DNA of 5,719 bases, taken from assembly GCA_937888925.1 (NCBI GenBank), contig CALARM010000507.1, positions 1-5,719 of the forward strand. The letters run 5' to 3'. How positions within the stretch are numbered: position 1 is the first letter of the stretch; each line of letters begins with the position of its first letter. This DNA comes from an uncultured Synergistia bacterium. Lineage in GTDB: Bacteria; Eremiobacterota; SpSt-956; JAKJGF01. Shown piece by piece: positions 1 to 5,063 of this stretch. The notes beneath the pieces are model-generated. The model made no database searches. It worked only from the letters and a program-made list of their open reading frames with translations, and had not been told where the DNA came from. The translations under genes were made by a program, and so were the position numbers.

Positions 1-554
1 ACAACAAATTTAAGATTTTGAAAAAAGTGTTTCCATTTTTCATGATTTGGTAAAATGCCAATATGCACCATGTCAGGTGTAGTAATGATAATACCGGCAT
101 TTTTTCTGAGTTTTCTCCTTGTTTCCTCATGTGTATCACCGTCATATATGCCGTAATTAAAATCTCCGTAATAGAAAGCATAGTTGTATTTTTCAAGCCT
201 TGCAGCCTGATTCTGCGCCAGAGCTTTTGAGGGAAATATATAAAGGGCTTTATTGGATGTGTTACCCATGATAGATTCAATCACAGGGAGGTTATAACAG
301 AGAGATTTTCCGCTTGCAGTTCTGGTAGATATAACTATATGTTTTCCTTCTCTTATGGCATTTATAGCATCTACCTGGTGGCTATAAAAACGGGTAAGAT
401 TTCCTTTCTTCAATATTTCTTCCAGTCTCCAGTGAATCGGACTTTTCAGTTCACCATAAACCGGTTCTACGGCAGGAAGATTTTTTTGAAATACTATTCC
501 TTTTTCTTCCCCTATTTCCTGAAAAAAACTCATTAGTAAATCGTGGTAGAACAT
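1..554 (-). CDS. YprA/MrfA-like DEAD/DEAH-box helicase, N-terminal part (cut by window edge)
   Basis: Superfamily 2 ATP-dependent helicase of the YprA/MrfA (Hrq1-like) type; 184 codons are visible and the C-terminal part lies beyond the left edge. Seen with the start at 554: a Q-motif-like YSHQ (57-60), Walker A TRTASGKS (77-84) with K83, motif Ia FPSKALAQNQ (107-116), the family-typical YDGDT (137-141), motif Ib TTPDM (158-162), then LPNHEKW. The combination of TASGKS, KALAQ, YDGDT and a PDM-H-ILP-H stretch is what I know from the MrfA family, whose Bacillus member acts in mitomycin-lesion repair; a DNA-repair role here is inference. The DEAH box, helicase C domain and DUF1998 region are not in view. 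Two in-frame ATGs exist, 554 and 533. I prefer 554 because AGGT at 563-566 lies 8 nt upstream, while 533 has no SD. It follows cca after 63 bp with no terminator, so it may share that transcript. Confidence 0.85.
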   Translation of the reverse strand, partial: MFYHDLLMSFFQEIGEEKGIVFQKNLPAVEPVYGELKSPIHWRLEEILKKGNLTRFYSHQVDAINAIREGKHIVISTRTASGKSLCYNLPVIESIMGNTSNKALYIFPSKALAQNQAARLEKYNYAFYYGDFNYGIYDGDTHEETRRKLRKNAGIIITTPDMVHIGILPNHEKWKHFFQNLKFV

Positions 555-562
555 ATATGGTT

Positions 563-566
563 ACCT
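563..566 (-). promoter_or_regulatory. Weak ribosome binding site of the helicase gene
   Basis: AGGT on the minus strand, 8 nt before the ATG at 554. It is a short SD match but the only one near either candidate start, so it favours 554 over 533. It lies 12 nt after the end of the heptamer array at 579-599. Confidence 0.45.
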
Positions 567-578
567 GCTTTGTAAATC

Positions 579-599
579 GTGACGCGTGACGCGTGACGC
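579..599 (-). repeat. Heptamer array, 3 x GCGTCAC (sense to helicase)
   Basis: Three perfect copies of GTGACGC on the plus strand at 579-585, 586-592 and 593-599, which is GCGTCAC in the direction of the helicase transcript. It fills much of the 63-bp gap between the cca stop and the helicase start. The same unit recurs at 4747-4781 and 5019-5046. Plus-strand flanks are AAATC on the left and GAGTGG on the right. Confidence 0.95.
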
Positions 600-617
600 G
601 AGTGGAAATGGCATGTG

Positions 618-1919
618 CTATACATCATGAAGAATATTCTCTACAAATTTCAATGCTTCTTCTCTTGTCTTAATGTTTCCTTCAACCTGCTGCTCTTCTA
701 TCTTATAAAGTATTTTTTTAAAATCCGGCCCCGGTTTCAGATTAAATAATTCAATCAAATCATGTCCTTTTATCAGACGGGGACTTTCCCATAAAGGTTT
801 TATCTTATTATAATAAATGTCCAATATATGAGTGACTTCCTCTTTCGAGACTATTCCTGCAGAAAGTGCTGTGAAAAGTATAGCTATACCGTCATTACCT
901 GTTTTACGAAAAAAATCCAGAATAAAGATATTACCGGTTTTATCTTTTTCCTGAACTAGATCCCTGTAATATGTGACAAGTCTGGTTGTAGTATCTGTCT
1001 TATAATTGCTCATTTTAAGATTACGGCACATAGCTTCTATCACATTATATTTTCCCTGTAGTAATAACCCGAATTTTGTCATGGATTTTCTGGATGGGCC
1101 TGTCATATAAATGTTTATCTCTTCTGAATATTTCGGAAACATATGTATAAATTCTCCTGAAAGTAGTTTCTCCAATTTTTCATATATATGCCAGTCCTGA
1201 TGTGCTACTTCCGGTATTATAGCCATAAATAATCCGCTGTCATACATCTGTTTCACATATTTAGAACTTTGATCGGAATCAAGCATTTTAAAAAGCTCTG
1301 TTTCGATTCTTTCCCGTGAAACTCTTATTATTTTTTCTTTATGACTTTCTATAAGCTCAATTGTATCAGGAGAAATATTAAAATTTAGTTTTGATGCAAA
1401 CCGGAATGCTCTGACCATTCTCAGAGGGTCGTCTGTTAATGAGTTCTCTGAAACCACTTTTATAATCTTATTTTCGATATCATCTATGCCGCCCGATGGA
1501 TCTATAAAATTACATTTATGACCGGAAAAGCAATCATTAAACGATATGGCTATGGAGTTTATAGTAAAATCTCTTTTATATATGTCATCGATTATATTAT
1601 TTCCTCTTGTTTGAGAGAAATCCATTACAAGTTCGCTATCTCTGTCTTTTTTTATTACAACCCTTCCTGTTTCCTCTTCCTCGTCAAGCATTACAAAAGA
1701 ACCGCCTGTTCTTCTTGAGAATTTCCTGGCAAGTTTAAGAGCCATATCAGATGTAAAATCCATGTCAGTATTTTTATCAACTCTGCCAGTCAGGTAATCC
1801 CTTACTATTCCTCCAACTATATACACTTTACTGTTAAGTTCTTTTGCGAGGAGGAAAAGTTCTCTGTAAAGAGGATCATTCAGAATAGTTTTTCGTAAAT
1901 TCTCTAAATCTATATTCAA
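618..1919 (-). CDS. cca: tRNA nucleotidyltransferase (CCA-adding family, class II)
   Basis: 433-residue enzyme that adds CCA, or part of it, to tRNA 3' ends using CTP and ATP in the cytoplasm. Motifs seen in order: GGIVRD (36-41); the catalytic carboxylate pair D52/D54 in TDMDF; KRDFTIN (115-121); DPSGG (140-144); DDPLRMVRAFRF (163-174), which corresponds to the EDxxR nucleotide-selecting motif with Asp in place of Glu; SRERIETEL (201-209). The C-terminal part has the tRNA-binding type stretch IKGHDLIELFNLKPGPDF (383-400) and a final GNIKTREEAL segment. In many bacterial homologues the middle carries an HD metal site (ALLHDIGK-like); here the aligned stretch is GLLLQGK (284-290), so the H and D are gone. 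The start is TTG at 1919: a stop codon directly precedes it in frame, AAGGAG lies 5 nt upstream, and the next Met is residue 53. A CC-adding, A-adding or poly(A) polymerase activity cannot be excluded from sequence alone. Confidence 0.93.
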   Translation of the reverse strand: MNIDLENLRKTILNDPLYRELFLLAKELNSKVYIVGGIVRDYLTGRVDKNTDMDFTSDMALKLARKFSRRTGGSFVMLDEEEETGRVVIKKDRDSELVMDFSQTRGNNIIDDIYKRDFTINSIAISFNDCFSGHKCNFIDPSGGIDDIENKIIKVVSENSLTDDPLRMVRAFRFASKLNFNISPDTIELIESHKEKIIRVSRERIETELFKMLDSDQSSKYVKQMYDSGLFMAIIPEVAHQDWHIYEKLEKLLSGEFIHMFPKYSEEINIYMTGPSRKSMTKFGLLLQGKYNVIEAMCRNLKMSNYKTDTTTRLVTYYRDLVQEKDKTGNIFILDFFRKTGNDGIAILFTALSAGIVSKEEVTHILDIYYNKIKPLWESPRLIKGHDLIELFNLKPGPDFKKILYKIEEQQVEGNIKTREEALKFVENILHDV

Positions 1920-1924
1920 TTAAT

Positions 1925-1930
1925 CTCCTT
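1925..1930 (-). promoter_or_regulatory. Strong ribosome binding site of cca
   Basis: AAGGAG on the minus strand, 5 nt before a TTG codon. Together with the in-frame stop immediately upstream, it fixes TTG at 1919 as the start. It lies 10 nt after the end of the CTGGTMA array. Confidence 0.85.
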
Positions 1931-1940
1931 TTTATAGTTT

Positions 1941-2038
1941 CTGGTAACTGGTAACTGGTCACTGGTCACTGGTAACTGGTCACTGGTCACTGGTAACTGG
2001 TAACTGGTAACTGGTCACTGGTCACTGGTCACTGGTCA
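1941..2038. repeat. Heptamer array, 14 x CTGGTMA
   Basis: Fourteen uninterrupted 7-bp units on the plus strand, each CTGGTAA or CTGGTCA. The fifth-to-seventh-base variant runs A A C C A C C A A A C C C C from left to right, followed by a partial CTG. It occupies nearly all of the space between the kinase stop and the cca SD and overlaps the last 17 bp of the kinase gene. Only the sixth base varies, so the units are otherwise perfect. No dyad symmetry or open reading frame of its own was seen. Confidence 0.97.
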
Positions 2039-4727
2039 CTGATGCTGATGCTTTTTCTTTATGATTTTTTATTTCCATATTTTTGGGAGCCAGTTTCAGC
2101 GCTTTATCAAAATATTCAAGAGCTTCTTTATATTTGCCGAGAGCCAGTAAAATCTCCCCTTTTGTGTCCCATGCAGCATAATTATCAGGTGTCAATTTTA
2201 TAGCTTTTTCAACGCAGTCAAGAGCTTCTTTGTAATTTTTCAGTTTGTAGAGACTATTTGCTTTGTTATTCCAGGCATAACTGTATCCGCGATCAATCTC
2301 CAGTACTTTGTCGTAACATTTTATAGCATCTTTATATTGCTTTTCTTCATAGAGAGCAACCCCTCTGTTGAACCAGGCAATAAGGTAATTGGCATCGATC
2401 TTTATCGCTTTATCATAACATTTTATGGCTTCTCTGTATTTTTTTTGTTCTGACAGAGAATCACCTTTATATATCCACGCGTTACCGTATTCTGGATTAA
2501 TCTCCAGGGCTTTATCATAACATTTAATAGCTTCCGTGTATTTTCCCTGACCAAAAAAAGCATTGCCTTTATTAAACCAGGCATAAAGGTATGATGGTTC
2601 AATCTTCAAAGCTTTATCGTAACATTCAATAGCCTCTTTGTATTTCTTTCTTTTTGCCAGAACAAGGCCTTTATTATACCAGGGGGCACTGTACATAGGG
2701 TCAATTCTTAAAGCTTTCTCATAACACTCCAGTGCGTCTTCATAGTTTCCTTCATATTCCATAGTAAGTCCTTTTGAAAACCAGATTTTACTGTAATTAG
2801 GGTCAAGTTCCAGTGCCCTGTCATAACATTCCAGTGCTTCTTTATATTTACCGAGTTTATGCAGAGCATTTCCCCTGTCAAACCAGGCATAGGTATATTT
2901 ACTGTCCATCTGAATAGCTTTATCGAAGCATTTGACTGCATCTTCGTTTTTTCCTGTGTCAAATAATGTTTTCCCTTTGCTATACCAGACTTCGGCAGAA
3001 GGAGACAGCTCTATGGCTTTATCAAAACACTCTATTGCTTCTTCATTTTTTCCCAGTTTGTAAAGGTGAACACCTTTACTGTACCAGCCATCTGAATATT
3101 TCAGATCTATTTCAAGAGCTTTATTGTCACATTCTATTGCTTCTTCATATTTTCCCAGTTTAAATAAAATATTTCCTTTATTTATAAGACCGTGAATATA
3201 TGACGGATCTATTTCCAGAGCTTTATCATAGCACTTGATGGCTTCTTCATATTTTTTCTGAATATATAAACTGTTACCTTTATTTTCCCATGCTTCCAGA
3301 TATTTACTGTCTCCCTTCAATGCTTTATCATAGCACTTTATAGCTTCTTCGTATTTGCCTTCATAATACAATCCCATTCCTTTGCCATTCAGGGCATAGG
3401 CAGATTCCGGCTCAAGCTCTATGGCTTTATCAAAACATTTTATACCTTCATCATATTTGTTTTTATCATAAAGGGCATATCCTTTGTTAACCAGTGGAAC
3501 TATATATTTCGGGTCAAGTTCTATAGCTTTATCGTAACATCTAATTGCTTCTTCATAGATTTTTATTTGCTTCAGAGCATTTCCCCTGTTAACCAGTGCA
3601 GGAATATATTTCGGATCAAAGTCGAGAGCTTTATTGTAATATTTTATTGCTTCTCCATATTGTTTTTTTTCGCTCAAAGCCAGACCTCTGTTATTCAATA
3701 TATAAGGCAGAGATTTCCAGACAAGAATAGATAAAAGTGTCGCTGCGATTATAGCAATCAGAAATGTACCATATTTTTTTCCGGAACTATAATGTTTTTC
3801 TGTAATTTTTTTAGCTGAAAGTCCATGTTGTTTGCCGAACAAATTTTCCAGTTCAGATTTCATCTCTTTAGCACTCGTATAACGATCTTTAGCTTCCCTG
3901 GACAGAGCTTTCATAACAATAGCTTCAAGGTTTGCCGGCACAGACGGTTTTAAGTCTCTTACAGGTTTAAATGAAAGAGGAGCCTGGGGACTGGCACCTG
4001 TAAGAAGACAGTGCATGGTTGCGCCGAGAGAGTAAATATCGCTTCTCGGTTCAGGTTTACCCTGAAAAACCTCTTCCGGTGCAAAAGCAGGTGTGCCTAT
4101 TACTGTCATTGTGCTCTCACTGCCCGGTGTTACCGGTCTTGCTATTCCGAAATCTATGAGTATTATTTTTTCATCTTTACGAACCATAATATTACCCGGT
4201 TTTAAATCGCGATATACAATCGGTGGTGATTGATTGTGGAGATAATCCAGTGCATCCAGTATTTCTATAGACCATTTTATTACTATATCTTCGGGTATAC
4301 CGCCTTCCCTGTAAGAATTTATAACTGTTTCCAGGTCTTTACCTTCAATATAATCCATTACAAGATAGTAACGGCCCCCTTCCACAAAATAATCTTTTAC
4401 TACAGGGAGATTGTGATGCCTCAGATGATAAAGGATTTTCGCCTCTTTTCTGAAACTATCGACCATATACTGGTTTTCTTCAGTGGAAACTGCAGGTGTT
4501 AACATTTCCTTTACTGCGCAGATACTCATTTCAAATCTATGATCAACAGCTTCGTAAACTGCTCCCATACCACCACTCTTGATTTTACCTTTTATTTCAT
4601 AACGTTTATCAAGCATGGTGCCGATTTTTAAACCATCATAGGGATTGACTGTTTCTCTTCCACAGTTTTTACATAGTCTTTCATTATCGTTATTTTCATG
4701 ACCGCATTTGTTACAGTATATTGGCAA
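2022..4727 (-). CDS. Membrane-anchored Ser/Thr protein kinase: zinc ribbon, kinase, TM, 16 TPRs
   Basis: 901-residue eukaryote-like protein kinase. Seen in order: zinc ribbon with C5, C8, C19, C22; kinase domain about 43-297, with glycine loop IKSGGMGAVY (first loop Gly replaced by K50), catalytic K73 in AVKE, helix-C E95, YRDLKPGN (D174, N179), DFG 192-194, APE 217-219, D230; a lysine-rich stretch; one hydrophobic segment about 319-338; then sixteen TPR units from about 345 to 883. All catalytic residues are present, so it should phosphorylate Ser/Thr. With positive charge before the single TM, the kinase should be cytoplasmic and the TPR array outside the membrane, probably as a sensor or scaffold (inference). 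I chose TTG at 4727, giving a MPIYCNKCG start, because GAGGTG lies 7 nt upstream. An in-frame GTG at 4811 would add 28 residues read through a heptamer array and has no SD. The last residues (SVTSDQ) and the TGA stop come from the CTGGTMA array. The divergent PP2C gene is the likely opposing phosphatase. Confidence 0.93.
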   Translation of the reverse strand: MPIYCNKCGHENNDNERLCKNCGRETVNPYDGLKIGTMLDKRYEIKGKIKSGGMGAVYEAVDHRFEMSICAVKEMLTPAVSTEENQYMVDSFRKEAKILYHLRHHNLPVVKDYFVEGGRYYLVMDYIEGKDLETVINSYREGGIPEDIVIKWSIEILDALDYLHNQSPPIVYRDLKPGNIMVRKDEKIILIDFGIARPVTPGSESTMTVIGTPAFAPEEVFQGKPEPRSDIYSLGATMHCLLTGASPQAPLSFKPVRDLKPSVPANLEAIVMKALSREAKDRYTSAKEMKSELENLFGKQHGLSAKKITEKHYSSGKKYGTFLIAIIAATLLSILVWKSLPYILNNRGLALSEKKQYGEAIKYYNKALDFDPKYIPALVNRGNALKQIKIYEEAIRCYDKAIELDPKYIVPLVNKGYALYDKNKYDEGIKCFDKAIELEPESAYALNGKGMGLYYEGKYEEAIKCYDKALKGDSKYLEAWENKGNSLYIQKKYEEAIKCYDKALEIDPSYIHGLINKGNILFKLGKYEEAIECDNKALEIDLKYSDGWYSKGVHLYKLGKNEEAIECFDKAIELSPSAEVWYSKGKTLFDTGKNEDAVKCFDKAIQMDSKYTYAWFDRGNALHKLGKYKEALECYDRALELDPNYSKIWFSKGLTMEYEGNYEDALECYEKALRIDPMYSAPWYNKGLVLAKRKKYKEAIECYDKALKIEPSYLYAWFNKGNAFFGQGKYTEAIKCYDKALEINPEYGNAWIYKGDSLSEQKKYREAIKCYDKAIKIDANYLIAWFNRGVALYEEKQYKDAIKCYDKVLEIDRGYSYAWNNKANSLYKLKNYKEALDCVEKAIKLTPDNYAAWDTKGEILLALGKYKEALEYFDKALKLAPKNMEIKNHKEKASASVTSDQ
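2079..3695 (-). repeat. Coding tandem repeat: 16 TPR units of 102 bp
   Basis: The C-terminal 60% of the kinase gene is a run of 34-codon units anchored by a W-x-N-K-G-x-x-L ... Y-x-E-A-I-x-C-Y-D-K-A-L-E-I-D-P pattern. One unit is a residue short, at ELSPSAEVWY, giving 33 codons. DNA words such as GCTTTATCATAACA on the plus strand recur nearly unchanged between units. This indicates expansion by tandem duplication and makes unit number liable to vary. In 14 of 16 units a Cys stands at the same position of helix B. Confidence 0.9.
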
Positions 4728-4734
4728 TGTTTTA

Positions 4735-4740
4735 CACCTC
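4735..4740 (-). promoter_or_regulatory. Ribosome binding site of the kinase gene (decides the TTG start)
   Basis: GAGGTG on the minus strand, 7 nt before TTG at 4727. It lies 6 nt after the end of the 4747-4781 heptamer array. This placement argues that translation begins after the array rather than upstream of it. Confidence 0.8.
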
Positions 4741-4746
4741 AGGGGC

Positions 4747-4781
4747 GTGATGCGTGACGCGTGACGCGTGACGCGTGACGG
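4747..4781 (-). repeat. Heptamer array, 5 x GCGTCAC (sense to kinase)
   Basis: Plus-strand units are GTGATGC, three perfect GTGACGC, and a terminal GTGACGG. In the kinase transcript direction this reads GCGTCAC and ends 6 nt before the SD. It is in inverted orientation relative to the array at 5019-5046. The unit is stop-free in all frames in this direction, which is why the kinase reading frame appears to continue upstream through it. Confidence 0.95.
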
Positions 4782-4800
4782 GTGGAGGCTATCCACACAC

Positions 4801-4828
4801 TCAATACTCACTATTCACTGTTTACGCT
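4801..4828. repeat. Degenerate heptamers (TCACTAT-like)
   Basis: Four consecutive 7-bp steps, TCAATAC, TCACTAT, TCACTGT and TTACGCT, share a T-C/T-A pattern with a different consensus from the neighbouring GTGACGC array. It may be a decayed array of another heptamer family. The similarity is loose and could partly be chance. Confidence 0.45.
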
Positions 4829-4851
4829 AAAAGTCCTGCTATGTGAATAAT

Positions 4852-4881
4852 TCTATAGAAAAAAGAGGATTTTTTTGAAAA
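4852..4881 (-). promoter_or_regulatory. Possible promoter for the kinase gene
   Basis: On the minus strand a TTTTCA box (4876-4881) lies 18 bp upstream of TATAGA (4852-4857). The match to the -35 and -10 consensus is modest. It is the best candidate seen between the divergent genes for leftward transcription, and it would overlap the -35 region of the rightward promoter. Confidence 0.3.
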
Positions 4882-4904
4882 GTGTGAAATTTTATAGTTA
4901 TAAT
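4875..4904 (+). promoter_or_regulatory. Sigma-70-type promoter for the PP2C gene
   Basis: TTGAAA (4875-4880) and a perfect TATAAT (4899-4904) are separated by 18 bp, with an A/T-rich stretch just upstream. Initiation would be near 4911, giving a leader of about 150 nt that contains the 4921-4994 hairpin and the 5019-5046 heptamer array before the start codon. Confidence 0.6.
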
Positions 4905-4920
4905 TAGTTTAATAGCTGAT

Positions 4921-4994
4921 AATTTCGTAATGCGTAAAGCGTGATGCGAAGTGGTAATAACCCATTACGCATTACGCATTACGCATCACGAATT
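4921..4994. repeat. Long imperfect hairpin built of GTAATGC-type heptamers
   Basis: The left arm 4921-4954 pairs with the right arm 4962-4994 around a 7-nt loop (TAATAAC). Over about 33 pairs I see one bulged T and five differences, of which two would be G-U wobbles in plus-strand RNA. The left arm holds heptamers GTAATGC, GTAAAGC and GTGATGC. The right arm holds inverted units CCATTAC (boundary), GCATTAC twice, and GCATCAC. Both outer ends are AATT. There is no T-tract on either side, so it is not a standard terminator. Confidence 0.85.
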
Positions 4995-5018
4995 ATTAAA
5001 ATACAATAAAGATTCCCC

Positions 5019-5046
5019 GCGTCACGCGTCACGCGTCACGCGTCAC
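5019..5046 (+). repeat. Heptamer array, 4 x GCGTCAC (sense to PP2C)
   Basis: Four perfect GCGTCAC units at 5019-5025, 5026-5032, 5033-5039 and 5040-5046. The array ends 6 nt before the PP2C SD and is the inverse of the array before the kinase. Reverse-complement flanks are TATTC before the GTGACGC run and GGGG after it. Confidence 0.96.
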
Positions 5047-5052
5047 GAATAT

Positions 5053-5057
5053 GAGGT
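5053..5057 (+). promoter_or_regulatory. Ribosome binding site of the PP2C gene
   Basis: GAGGT, 6 nt before ATG at 5064. An ATG at 5051 overlaps it but is in another frame, and a TGA at 5052-5054 closes the PP2C frame upstream, so 5064 is the start. Confidence 0.8.
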
Positions 5058-5063
5058 TGCCCT

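Larger units (their letters stand above)
4728..5063. other. 336-bp divergent intergenic region
   Basis: This is the gap between the kinase and PP2C starts. From left to right it holds the kinase SD, a 5-unit GTGACGC array, degenerate TCACTAT-like heptamers, an A/T-rich stretch with a good rightward promoter and a weak leftward one, the 4921-4994 hairpin, an inverted 4-unit GCGTCAC array, and the PP2C SD. I see no credible small gene or riboswitch in it. Confidence 0.8.

Noticed and set aside
339..536. 65-codon plus-strand frame
   Set aside because: It is antisense to the helicase N-terminus, which carries a Walker A and other conserved motifs.
555..617. Terminator or promoter between cca and the helicase gene
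   Set aside because: Only the heptamer array and an SD-like AGGT are seen; no stem with T-tract and no convincing -35/-10 pair.
1941..2038. CRISPR array
   Set aside because: Units are contiguous 7-mers with no spacers, and no cas gene is present.
2708..2962. 84-codon minus-strand frame inside the TPR region
   Set aside because: It is an out-of-frame shadow of the TPR repeats, with no SD and no recognisable protein pattern.
4230..4502. 90-codon plus-strand frame inside the kinase domain
   Set aside because: It is antisense to the conserved kinase core (YRDLKPGN and helix C region) and rich in Tyr/Ile/Phe as expected for a shadow.
4859..4876. Terminator-like A6-GAGGA-T7 hairpin
   Set aside because: The stem is only A-T pairs and lies upstream of both divergent genes; it looks more like A/T-rich promoter DNA.
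4921..4994. Rho-independent terminator
   Set aside because: The stem is long and imperfect, and neither strand has a T-run after it; it lies in a leader between divergent genes rather than after a gene.
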